Shown: one piece after another, positions 1 to 7,906 of the stretch
Layout: each line of letters begins with the position of its first letter
Position numbering within the stretch: the first letter of the stretch is position 1
Source: Desulfovibrio desulfuricans DSM 642
Lineage (GTDB): Bacteria; Desulfobacterota; Desulfovibrionia; Desulfovibrionales; Desulfovibrionaceae
Direction of reading: 5' to 3'
Length of the DNA: 64,000 bases
NCBI RefSeq assembly: GCF_000420465.1
Contig: NZ_ATUZ01000019.1
Location: 49,827 to 113,826 of the forward strand
Translations under genes and position numbers: made by a program
Notes under the pieces: generated by a model
What the model was told of the DNA's origin: nothing
The model's database searches: none
Seen by the model: the letters and a program-made list of their open reading frames with translations, nothing else

Positions 1-498
1 ACGGGTGTGAAAGCAGCCCTGCGCGACCATTCCCGCGTTCTTGAGATAGACCCGGTTTCTCTCAAGATTGTCTGGCAGTACACACCCAAGGAAGCCGGAT
101 TCCTTGAACCCATGGACAGCAACCGCTTCTACAGCCCCTTTATCAGCGGCATGCAGCGCCTGCCCAACGGCAATACCCTCATCACCGAGGGTTCTGACGG
201 GCGCGTATTCGAGGTTACCCCCAACCACGAAATCGTGTGGGAATTTATTTCACCTTACTGGGGCAAGCATGTGCCCATGAACATGACCTACCGCGCATAC
301 CGTGTGCCTTACGAATGGGTGCCGCAGGTGGCAAAGCCAGTAGAAACGCCTATTGAACCGCTGAATGTTTCTACCTTTCGTGTGCCTGGGGCAGCCGCAG
401 CAGGAGATCGCGCCAAAGAAGTGACCGTTGAGGGCTGCCAGCCCTACGAAGGCAGTAACGCGCTTTGCGTGGCTTCTGTGGAAGATCCCAAAGGCTAG
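1..498 (+). CDS. Aryl-sulfate sulfotransferase family protein, 3' part only
   Basis: The reading frame is open from base 1, so the gene begins outside the window; only the last 165 or so residues are present. They align almost residue by residue with the C-terminal third of the complete enzyme at 11440-12888: the shared RDxSRVLEIDP, WQYTP, EAGFL, RLPNGNTLI and GSDGRVFEVT blocks are all visible. ASST enzymes are beta-propellers that move a sulfuryl group from an aryl sulfate to a phenol through a sulfo-histidine. By analogy with the full paralogue this copy probably also lacks a signal peptide, but the N-terminus cannot be seen. It is followed 94 bases later by an anion transporter on the same strand. 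Family assignment is firm; substrate is unknown. Confidence 0.85.
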   Translation, partial: TGVKAALRDHSRVLEIDPVSLKIVWQYTPKEAGFLEPMDSNRFYSPFISGMQRLPNGNTLITEGSDGRVFEVTPNHEIVWEFISPYWGKHVPMNMTYRAYRVPYEWVPQVAKPVETPIEPLNVSTFRVPGAAAAGDRAKEVTVEGCQPYEGSNALCVASVEDPKG

Positions 499-531
499 TG
501 CCTTAGAGAAAATTTGCGTTGAAGTGCTTTT

Positions 532-564
532 GGGTTCGCCTCTGCCTAGTAGCGGGGCGAACCC
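532..564 (+). other. Intercistronic hairpin
   Basis: A 9-bp perfect inverted repeat (GGGTTCGCC with GGCGAACCC) encloses a 15-base loop between the ASST end and the transporter start. There is no T-tract, so it is more likely an mRNA-stability or attenuation structure inside one transcription unit than a terminator. Confidence 0.4.
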
Positions 565-592
565 GTGATCCCCGCTTTCACAGGAGATCCTC

Positions 593-1993
593 ATGATTAT
601 CAAGACTTCAGACCTGACGCCCGGGCTGCTTGCCAAATGGGGCATCAATCTGGCGCTCCCCCTGGCCTTGTATTTCGTCCTTCCCCGCAGCGAAAGTCTT
701 ACTCCCCCCATGATCGCATTTCTGGCGGTCACGCTATGGGCCGTAATCGCATGGGCTCTGGACACGCTGAATGACATTGCCGTGGGTATCCTGCTGCCCA
801 TTCTTTATGTGCTGCTTTGCAGCACACCCCAGAAGGTGGTTTTTGCTCCGTGGCTTTCCGAAGTGCCGATCATCGTTATTGGTGGTTTCACTCTGGGCAA
901 GATCATTCAGGTGACAGGCCTTGGCAAACGCATTGCCTTGACGTGCGTCAAACTTACCGGCGGCAGTTTTGCCGGGGCGCTTGCAGGCATAACTATTGGC
1001 GCGGCCATTGTTTCTCCCCTTGTGCCTTCAATCATGGGCAAGGCGGCAATTTTTTGCGCCGTGGCGGTGAGCCTGTGCGATGCCCTTGATTTCAAGCCCA
1101 AAAGCCGCGAGGCCACAGCCGTTGTGCTTGGCACCTGCATTGCCGTGGGGGCAACCAAGCTGGCCTATCTTACGGGGGCGGGCGATCTGGTTATGGGCAT
1201 GGGCATAGTGGACAAGGTCATGGGCATTCAAACCAGCTGGATTGAATATGCCAAGTTCAACTTCCTCCCCGCCATGCTGTACACGGCCATGTCGCTGGCA
1301 ATTGTGCTGCTTGTGCTGCGCAGCTCGGTTAACAGGAGTGTTCTGTGCGCCGTAGTGGAGCAAAAACACGCAGAGCTGGGCGATGTTACGGATGAACAAA
1401 GGCGAGCGCTTATCCTGCTTTGTCTCACCCTGGTGCTGCTTGCCACCGACAAACTGCACCATCTGAGCGCGGGATCGGTGCTCGTCATCATTACGGCGCT
1501 GGCCTTTATGCCCGGTATCGGGCTTATGGACGGCAAGCGCATGGCTTCCATCAACTTTGCGCCGCTGTTCTTCATCATGGGCTGCATGGCAATCGGCAGC
1601 GCTGGCGGATTCCTCAAGGTCACACACTGGCTGGCTGGCCTTGTGTTGCCTCTGTTCAGCGAAACAGGGGCCTGCCTGGCCTCTGTGTGCTCATATGCCG
1701 TTGGTGTTGTGCTGAACTTTCTGCTCACGCCGCTTGCGGCCACCTCGACCCTTTCTGCACCAATTACCGAACTCGGCATGCAGATGGGCCTGGATCCGCG
1801 TATTCTGTATTTTTCGTTCCAGTACGGCCTGGACAACCTGATATTCCCCTATGAATACGCCTTGTATCTCTATTTTTTCAGCAGCGGCTACATCAATTTC
1901 AAAGAGATGGTTATGGTCATGGCTTTGCGCATGCTGCTTACGGGCGGGTTTGTGGCCTTTGTGGCCATGCCCTACTGGCGCATGCTTGGATAA
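593..1993 (+). CDS. SLC13/DASS-family anion:sodium symporter
   Basis: This 466-residue, very hydrophobic protein has about 11-12 membrane spans and the layout of divalent anion:sodium symporters (dicarboxylate, sulfate and related anions). It is the usual family length. The start follows AGGAGATCCTC, a good ribosome-binding site. It lies between two ASST genes and just ahead of a porin, so an anionic sulfated or sulfonated organic compound, or a dicarboxylate, is a reasonable substrate guess from context only. It is probably co-transcribed with the flanking genes (29 bases to the porin). Family is secure, substrate is not. Confidence 0.85.
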   Translation: MIIKTSDLTPGLLAKWGINLALPLALYFVLPRSESLTPPMIAFLAVTLWAVIAWALDTLNDIAVGILLPILYVLLCSTPQKVVFAPWLSEVPIIVIGGFTLGKIIQVTGLGKRIALTCVKLTGGSFAGALAGITIGAAIVSPLVPSIMGKAAIFCAVAVSLCDALDFKPKSREATAVVLGTCIAVGATKLAYLTGAGDLVMGMGIVDKVMGIQTSWIEYAKFNFLPAMLYTAMSLAIVLLVLRSSVNRSVLCAVVEQKHAELGDVTDEQRRALILLCLTLVLLATDKLHHLSAGSVLVIITALAFMPGIGLMDGKRMASINFAPLFFIMGCMAIGSAGGFLKVTHWLAGLVLPLFSETGACLASVCSYAVGVVLNFLLTPLAATSTLSAPITELGMQMGLDPRILYFSFQYGLDNLIFPYEYALYLYFFSSGYINFKEMVMVMALRMLLTGGFVAFVAMPYWRMLG

Positions 1994-2022
1994 CTCGCAC
2001 ACTGACAAAAGGAGGCGGGAGG

Positions 2023-3609
2023 ATGAAAAAGCTGGGCATATTACTTTTGGCAGCAGGATTGCTGCTCGGAAGCGCACCCCAGTGCAGGGCAGTTGATTTT
2101 GACGTCAAGGGAAGCTGGCAGTTTGCCTTTGACTACATCAACGGCGGTAATTTCATGGGAAAGGACCGCAACGGAAGAAATACCGTGGGTCAACAGTGGG
2201 CTGCCATCCATCAGCAAAGGGACGAGTTTGAAGCTATCCAGAGGTTGCACCTGCAGCTGAATGCAAAAGCTTCAGAGAATCTTGCCGGCACCGTTTTTTT
2301 TGAAATTGGCGAACAGCGGTGGGGCATGGCTGCTCAGGGCGGCGCGTTGGGGGCCGACGGCAGCAACGTTGTCAAAGTCAAAAACGCATATCTCGACTGG
2401 GTCGTGCCCAATACTCCGCTGAAACTGCGCATGGGCCTTCAGGGCATAAAACTCCCAGGATTTGCCCTGGACAGTCCCATTTTTCAGGACGATGTGGCCG
2501 GAATAGCGGCATCGTGGAAAATGAACGATGCCGTCAGCATTACCGGTGTGTGGATGCGCCTGCTCAATGACAACTGGAGCGGTACTACCTCACAGCCTGC
2601 CAGTTACATGGATAATTTTGATCTGTTCGCCCTGACCGTGCCCGTGACGGTGGACGGACTCAAAATTACGCCCTGGGGCATGGGCGGCGCCATGGGACCA
2701 AACAGTCTCATGCCAGCCGCAGTTACCAACATGCCCGGCGGCAGCAAAAAGGTTGCTTTGACCAATCCCATAACCGGGCAGGCCATTGACGGTCTGGAAC
2801 TGCGTGATGGTTTGTATCCGGCGGCCTTCAGCTCCGGCAGGGGCACCTCCAGACTGTGGAACGATGATTACAGCTCCATGTACTGGGGGGGGCTGACCGG
2901 GCAGTGGGCCAGCTTTGAACCTCTCAGGATTTCATGGGATTTCATTTACGGCAGCGTTGACCACGGCAAGGAAGACCTGAATCGCCGGGGCTGGTTTGGC
3001 ATGCTGCTGGCAGAATACGCTTTGGACTGGGGGCTTCCCGGCCTGTACGGCTGGTACTTCAGCGGCGATGACGACAATCCCAATAACGGTTCGGAACGTC
3101 TCCCTTACCTTGCCACCACCAATAACCTGACCAACTCGCTCTCCACCTTTGGTTACCGGGGCAATCCCATCATGGGCGGCGGCAAGGGCGTGTTGGGCGT
3201 CAACCCCAGCGGGACATGGGGCGTAGGCGCGCGCATCAAGGACGTGAGCTTTCTTGATGACTTAAGCCATACCCTGCGCGTCAACTATTTTGGCGGCACC
3301 AACGATACAAAAATGGCCTCATACATCACCGGGCGGCATGCCACTGATGCTTCAGGAAGGCAAATCTACCGCAATAACACTGACTTCAACTCGTTCGGCA
3401 CGTATCTCACCACAGCCGATACGGGTATGGAAGTCAACCTCGACAGCAAGTACAAGGCCGCGGAAAATCTGACGTTCATCCTGGAACTGGGCTATATCCA
3501 CCTTTGGCTGGACAATGACGTATGGGGCCACTACCAGAACATCTCTGGCACAAGCCTCAATGTCAAGGATGCATGGAAGGCATCGTTCAATGTCGTCTAT
3601 TCGTTTTAG
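2023..3609 (+). CDS. Outer-membrane porin (Desulfovibrio homotrimeric type)
   Basis: The 528-residue precursor begins with a clear signal peptide (KKLGILLLAAGLLLGSA, cleavage near CRA-VDF). The mature part is rich in alternating aromatic and polar strands typical of beta-barrels and ends in the outer-membrane signature ...VVYSF with terminal Phe. It resembles the porin at 9572-11104 throughout, for example in the blocks around KDVSF-DDL-HT near residue 410 and GDD-NP-NGSERLP near residue 350. A strong Shine-Dalgarno (GGAGG) precedes the ATG. Placed between an anion transporter and a periplasmic ASST, it likely admits small anions or aryl sulfates to the periplasm. Confidence 0.88.
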   Translation: MKKLGILLLAAGLLLGSAPQCRAVDFDVKGSWQFAFDYINGGNFMGKDRNGRNTVGQQWAAIHQQRDEFEAIQRLHLQLNAKASENLAGTVFFEIGEQRWGMAAQGGALGADGSNVVKVKNAYLDWVVPNTPLKLRMGLQGIKLPGFALDSPIFQDDVAGIAASWKMNDAVSITGVWMRLLNDNWSGTTSQPASYMDNFDLFALTVPVTVDGLKITPWGMGGAMGPNSLMPAAVTNMPGGSKKVALTNPITGQAIDGLELRDGLYPAAFSSGRGTSRLWNDDYSSMYWGGLTGQWASFEPLRISWDFIYGSVDHGKEDLNRRGWFGMLLAEYALDWGLPGLYGWYFSGDDDNPNNGSERLPYLATTNNLTNSLSTFGYRGNPIMGGGKGVLGVNPSGTWGVGARIKDVSFLDDLSHTLRVNYFGGTNDTKMASYITGRHATDASGRQIYRNNTDFNSFGTYLTTADTGMEVNLDSKYKAAENLTFILELGYIHLWLDNDVWGHYQNISGTSLNVKDAWKASFNVVYSF

Positions 3610-3663
3610 ACCCGAGCGATATTTCCGTACATGCAATGTTCACGAACTCGGAGGAATATGATC

Positions 3664-5031
3664 ATGAGATTTCGTGCTTCAATTTCCCTGCTGGCAGGTC
3701 TGCTTGCCCTTGGGCTGTCCACGCAGGCTCCTGCATATGAGGTGCATGACGGCCCCACCGGCGTCATCAAGCTCGTGCCCGAAAAAACCTTCAAAGGCTA
3801 CACGCTCTTTGCCCCCACGGTTAAATGCACAACCACCTATCTTATTGATATGAACGGCGACGTTGTGCACACGTGGAAGAGCAAATACCCTCCCGGCCTC
3901 TATGCCACGCTGTTGCCCAATGGCAATCTGCTGCGCGCAGCCGCCCCCAAGGATCAGCCGGTCAAGATTGGCGGCGCAGGCGGCATTATTGAAGAACTGG
4001 ACTGGAACGGCAACGTGGTGTGGTCGTACACCATGCTTACGGAAAACGAGATCCAGCACCACTGCTTTGACCGCATGCCTAACGGCAACACCATGATTCT
4101 GGGTTGGGAGCGTAAAACGCCCGCCGAATTCCAGGCCAAGGGCCGCAAGCCCGGCACGTGGCCTGAAGAAGTCAAGATCAAGGGGCAGGCCGTGCGCGAC
4201 TTCTGGGTAGATTTTGTGCGCGAGGTGGACAAAAACGGCAAGACTGTCTGGGAATGGCATGCCTGGGATCACATCGGCACCGGCCCGGATCAGCTGGACA
4301 TCAACTTTGCTCTGCCCACACCTGTGGGGCCGGGATACGACAGTTTTGACTGGTCGCACTTCAATACGGTGCAGTACCTGCCCAAGACCGACCAGATTCT
4401 GCTGAATTCCCGTAACTTCAGTGAATTCTATATTGTTGACAAAAAGTCGGGCAAAATCGTCAAGCGCTGGGGCAACCCCGCCGCCTACGGCAAGGGGACG
4501 CGCCCCGAATGGTACTACGACGGCACCCAGCAGGTTTTTGGCGAACACAACGCCACCATGCTACCCAACGGGAATGTGCAGATATTCGACAACGGCTCGG
4601 AACGGCCCGAGGGCAACCGCTCCCGCGTGATCGAGGTCGACCCGGCCAGCGGCAAGATCGTATGGCAGTATGCCGCCAATGGTTCCAACAGCTTTTTCAG
4701 CTACCGGCAGGGCGCTGCGGAAAGACTGCCCAATGGCAACGTACTTGTGACATCCACGCATCAGGGGCATCTTTTTGAAGTAACCCCCGCAGGCGAGGTT
4801 GTATGGGAATTTGTGAATCCCATCATGGCAGGGCAGGCCAAGCCTGTTTTCTCCGACCGAGAGGATGCCGTGCCCAATGCCCATCAGACATTTACCAATA
4901 TGATCCACAGGGCTTACAGATACGCCCCGGATTATCCCGGCCTTAAGGGAAAGGATCTGAGCGTTAAAGCCCAGTTGTTGCCCGGCTATCCGAAATTCTT
5001 TGAAGTTTGGAAGCCCACCGCAGTAAAATAA
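3664..5031 (+). CDS. Periplasmic aryl-sulfate sulfotransferase
   Basis: The protein of about 455 residues carries a signal peptide (MRFRASISLLAGLLALGLS, cleavage after APA) and then the ASST beta-propeller with repeated blade motifs such as LPNGNLL, MPNGNTM, LPNGNVQ and LPNGNVLV. The GEHNATMLPNGN block followed by SRVIEVDP corresponds to the conserved His and Arg region of the family. I chose the ATG at 3664 because GGAGG lies nine bases upstream; an ATG at 3658 is only three bases away. The product would transfer sulfate between phenolic compounds in the periplasm. Unlike the ASST genes at 1-498 and 11440-12888, this one is exported. A strong hairpin terminator follows. Confidence 0.88.
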   Translation: MRFRASISLLAGLLALGLSTQAPAYEVHDGPTGVIKLVPEKTFKGYTLFAPTVKCTTTYLIDMNGDVVHTWKSKYPPGLYATLLPNGNLLRAAAPKDQPVKIGGAGGIIEELDWNGNVVWSYTMLTENEIQHHCFDRMPNGNTMILGWERKTPAEFQAKGRKPGTWPEEVKIKGQAVRDFWVDFVREVDKNGKTVWEWHAWDHIGTGPDQLDINFALPTPVGPGYDSFDWSHFNTVQYLPKTDQILLNSRNFSEFYIVDKKSGKIVKRWGNPAAYGKGTRPEWYYDGTQQVFGEHNATMLPNGNVQIFDNGSERPEGNRSRVIEVDPASGKIVWQYAANGSNSFFSYRQGAAERLPNGNVLVTSTHQGHLFEVTPAGEVVWEFVNPIMAGQAKPVFSDREDAVPNAHQTFTNMIHRAYRYAPDYPGLKGKDLSVKAQLLPGYPKFFEVWKPTAVK

Positions 5032-5049
5032 AATCGCTCCATGAAAGTT

Positions 5050-5086
5050 CACAGCCCCCGAGTCTTTTATAGACTCGGGGGCTGTG
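5050..5086 (+). terminator. Hairpin terminator after the ASST operon
   Basis: A 15-bp perfect stem (CACAGCCCCCGAGTC and its complement) with a 7-base TTTTATA loop starts 18 bases after the ASST stop codon. The downstream T-run is weak, but position and stability fit transcription termination. Confidence 0.7.
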
Positions 5087-5174
5087 CATTTGTGCGCCCC
5101 AAATTGTTGTTCGGTCAGTTTGGGCAGCGTGGTGAATGCACATGAAGAAGGACTTTGCTACCGCGTGATAAAAG

Positions 5175-5207
5175 AATAGCCCCGAAGGGCAATTCTTCGG
5201 GGCTATT
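5175..5207 (-). terminator. Terminator of the MFS-grx-lpd-gcvH operon
   Basis: A 13-bp perfect stem (AATAGCCCCGAAG and its complement) with a 7-base loop lies 28 bases beyond the stop of the H-protein gene. On the minus strand it is followed by CTTTTAT, giving a Rho-independent terminator for the leftward operon. Confidence 0.75.
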
Positions 5208-5234
5208 GCTGGGGGAGTTTAACAATGGGGCAGG

Positions 5235-5615
5235 TCAGCTTGCCACAGCCTGAGCGTATTCCTCGGCTGTAATGCATCCGCCTTCATCAGGGGCCGTGGG
5301 TTGCACCTTTATCAGCCATCCCTGATTGTAGGGATCATCGTTGAGCAGTTCCGGGGCATCTGCGAGGGCTTCATTAATGGCCGTGACCTGACCGGAGACG
5401 GGCATGATGGCCTCGCTGGTTACCTTGACGGATTCAATGGAAGCGCAGGATTCCCCCTGCCGGAAGCTTGCACCCACAGCGGGCAGGTCAACAAAGATCA
5501 CCCCGCCCAGTTGATCCTGGGCAAAGTCGGTAATGCCGATAAGGCAGGTGCCGTCAGGCTGGCTTTGCGCCCACAGATGTTCTGCATGGTATTTTCTGTC
5601 GTGAGGAAAGTTCAC
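5235..5615 (-). CDS. gcvH: Lipoyl-carrier H-protein (GcvH-like)
   Basis: This 126-residue protein has the glycine-cleavage H-protein fold signature: ESVKVTSEAIMP, where Lys64 is the lipoylation site, followed by PVSGQV and NDDPYNQGWLIKV. The GTG start was chosen because AAGGAG lies six bases upstream and the longer in-frame extension has no homology to the family. The gene follows lpdA by 25 bases. No gcvT or gcvP is nearby, so the protein may carry a lipoyl group for a reaction other than complete glycine cleavage, or may serve enzymes encoded elsewhere. Identity as an H-protein is firm; pathway is open. Confidence 0.9.
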   Translation of the reverse strand: MNFPHDRKYHAEHLWAQSQPDGTCLIGITDFAQDQLGGVIFVDLPAVGASFRQGESCASIESVKVTSEAIMPVSGQVTAINEALADAPELLNDDPYNQGWLIKVQPTAPDEGGCITAEEYAQAVAS

Positions 5616-5640
5616 GGTGTTCTCCTTGGCGGTCGCCGGG

Positions 5641-7014
5641 TCAGTTGGATTCCACGCGCACTCTGGGCGCCATAATGGACATGGACACAATTTCATCCAG
5701 CGTGGGATGGGCAAACATGACTTTGTGCAGGTTTTGCGCCGTATAGCCTTCCTTGATCAGCAGCAGGGCCACCATAACAAGGTGCGAAACACCCGCGCCA
5801 ACTGCGGCAATGCCTGCAATTTTGCCATCGCTCCAGACTGTTTTGACAAATCCGGCTGTGCCGCCGCTTGCCTGCGCAATGGGATTCAGGGACAGGGCCG
5901 CCTGGGAGACTTCCACTATTTTGCCTTCGCGCAGGAGGGCCTCCGCCGTCTGGCCAACGCGCATGACTTCCATGGCTCCGTAAACGCATGAGGGCACCGG
6001 GCCGGATTGGTATTCTCCGGCGTTTTCGCCAAGGATGCGTTCCGCCACATACACAGCCTGATGTTCCGCAGCGTGGGCCAGCAGCACAAGGCCGTTGACG
6101 TCACCCACGGCATAGACGTTGGGGGCGGCTTCAAGAAAGGCGTTTGTCTCAACATAGCCGCGCTTGTTGAGATTGCAGCCCCATTGCTGGGCATTCAGCC
6201 CGGCGGTGTTGGGTGTGCGGCCAACGGCCACCAAGGCTTTGGCTGCGCTGATGACCGTGCCGTCTTCCAGGGTGAGCTGCGCCTGCCCGTCAACAGTGCG
6301 CAAGTCTTTGGCCCGTGCGCCTTCGTGACAGGTTATGCCGTTTTTTTGCAGTGTCCGGCGCAATTCTGCTGCGATATCGGTATCTTCCAGAGGTGCGATG
6401 TGGGGCGCAGCCTCCACTATGGTCACCTTGCTGCCCATGGCTGAGAAAAAGTCACCCAGTTCAAGGCCGATGGCCCCGGCGCCAATGATGACAAGGCTTT
6501 CAGGAACAGATTCAATGCGTAGCAGATCAGTGCTGTCCAGTACGCAGTCGTGATCGGGCGTCAGACCGGGAAACGCTGCGGAAGATGACCCGCAGGCCAG
6601 AATGATGTGCTGCGCAGTCAGATCTGTAGCGCCATCTTCGGCATGAACGCGCACAGTGCCCGGTGCAATACCTTCGCCACGCCCGGTAAAGATCGTCACG
6701 CCCATGCTGGCAAGGCTTTTGCCAAGCGTTTTGCTCGTCCCTGAGGTGAAGCGGCTCACGCGTGTTTGGAGCGCTGCAAAGTCCACGGCAATTTCGCCCT
6801 TGGCTACGCGGGTTCGTTGCTGGGCATGCAGGAGCGCCAGCGGGGCCACAGCGCCGAGCAGCATCTTGGTGGGGATGCAGCCGCAGTTCAGGCAGGTGCC
6901 CCCAAGGTGCGTTTTTTCCACAAGGGCAACGCTTTTGCCCGCCTGGGCAAGAAGACGCGCTGCCGTGGTTCCGCCGGGGCCGCCGCCCAGAATGACAATA
7001 TCAAAAGATTGCAT
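5641..7014 (-). CDS. lpdA: Dihydrolipoyl dehydrogenase
   Basis: The 457-residue flavoprotein has an N-terminal FAD-binding GGGPGG (residues 10-15), the redox-active disulfide CLNCGC (Cys41 and Cys46) in GGTCLNCGCIPTK, a central NAD-binding GAGAIGLELG, and a C-terminal dimerisation domain with the catalytic HPTLDE. Length is normal for the family. It reoxidises dihydrolipoyl groups with NAD. The next gene downstream encodes an H-protein, its likely partner. An extra cysteine (Cys44) lies between the two catalytic cysteines, a common position for variation but worth noting. Confidence 0.92.
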   Translation of the reverse strand: MQSFDIVILGGGPGGTTAARLLAQAGKSVALVEKTHLGGTCLNCGCIPTKMLLGAVAPLALLHAQQRTRVAKGEIAVDFAALQTRVSRFTSGTSKTLGKSLASMGVTIFTGRGEGIAPGTVRVHAEDGATDLTAQHIILACGSSSAAFPGLTPDHDCVLDSTDLLRIESVPESLVIIGAGAIGLELGDFFSAMGSKVTIVEAAPHIAPLEDTDIAAELRRTLQKNGITCHEGARAKDLRTVDGQAQLTLEDGTVISAAKALVAVGRTPNTAGLNAQQWGCNLNKRGYVETNAFLEAAPNVYAVGDVNGLVLLAHAAEHQAVYVAERILGENAGEYQSGPVPSCVYGAMEVMRVGQTAEALLREGKIVEVSQAALSLNPIAQASGGTAGFVKTVWSDGKIAGIAAVGAGVSHLVMVALLLIKEGYTAQNLHKVMFAHPTLDEIVSMSIMAPRVRVESN

Positions 7015-7022
7015 GACGCCCC

Positions 7023-7844
7023 CTATTTAACGATGTCTGCCTTGAACAGATGCTGGCGCGAGGCGGAGCGGTACATGAGCAGGTTCTGCTCCGGCAGGGG
7101 TTCCAGCCCGCGCATGTCCCACACCATATCCGCCGTGACGGCGGTGATGCTGTAGGGCATGGTGGGCTGGCCGCAAGCTTCGGCCACAAGTTTTGCCGCC
7201 GCTGCGGCATCTTCCCTCTTGGGCCAGTCCCAGCCATCGCCAGCGGGAAGCGGCATGGCCAGAAAACGCACCGAGCCATCGGGCGTGGCCTGCACAAGGG
7301 CGATGGTTTTTGCCAGTTCTTCCTTGCTGGGAGCGCCGCCAAAAATTTTTGTGCTTGCCTCAGGGCAGCCCACAAGATTGCAGACTACGTGCACATCCTT
7401 GGTCTTCAGCAGTTTTTCCAGCAGTTCCGGCTTGCGGCCATCGGTCTGCAACCAGACCTGCAAGCCGCCAGCAGCCAGTCGGTCAACAAGAACCGCGAAA
7501 TTATCTTCCTGCCCGGCAGGGCATTGCGAAGGGTAAAGACCCGCAATTTTGCCGTGGAGCATGTCGCTGCGGGTTACGCAGGCCTCCAGCGCGTGGCCCG
7601 AAAGCAGGTAGGCGATGATTTCGCCGGAACCCTGCTTGATGACCTCGCCATCGGAGAACAGGGGAAATTCCACTCCTTCAGGATTGCGGTAAATGGCCTT
7701 GCGGTTTGTGCGGTAGAACGTGTTGAATTCCTGCGCGTCAGCCTTGAAATCTATGGTGTCGTATGTCAGCCCGCGTTCGGCAAGAAAGGCTTTGACGATC
7801 TTGCAGCGGATGCAGTCCGGCGCTGTATAAAGGGTTATGCCCAT
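7023..7844 (-). CDS. Glutaredoxin-domain protein with degenerate activase-like C-terminus
   Basis: Residues 1-80 form a glutaredoxin-like domain: MGITLYTAPDCIRC with the CxxC at Cys11 and Cys14, then the GxxxPxxFxDGEVI pattern. Residues from about 95 onward include GLQVWLQTDGRKPELLEKLL, which resembles the half-barrel of glycyl-radical activating enzymes such as NrdG, but the radical-SAM CxxxCxxC cluster motif is missing. A role in thiol redox chemistry is likely; catalysis by the second domain is doubtful. The gene lies eight bases upstream of lpdA in the same operon. The C-terminal comparison is my inference from the pattern of residues. Confidence 0.6.
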   Translation of the reverse strand: MGITLYTAPDCIRCKIVKAFLAERGLTYDTIDFKADAQEFNTFYRTNRKAIYRNPEGVEFPLFSDGEVIKQGSGEIIAYLLSGHALEACVTRSDMLHGKIAGLYPSQCPAGQEDNFAVLVDRLAAGGLQVWLQTDGRKPELLEKLLKTKDVHVVCNLVGCPEASTKIFGGAPSKEELAKTIALVQATPDGSVRFLAMPLPAGDGWDWPKREDAAAAAKLVAEACGQPTMPYSITAVTADMVWDMRGLEPLPEQNLLMYRSASRQHLFKADIVK

Positions 7845-7906
7845 GTGAGCCTCCTGTTACGAAAAACCGTGGATGCAGATGCGTAAATTCCTGTTTTAGC
7901 CGGAGC

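Noticed and set aside
250..801. Antisense ORFs over the ASST, porin, trb and kinase genes
   Set aside because: Long opposite-strand frames are common in GC-rich coding DNA; they lack ribosome sites and family motifs (the 250-801 frame is one example).
7023..7844. Radical-SAM activating enzyme
   Set aside because: No CxxxCxxC motif is present; only the half-barrel resemblance remains.
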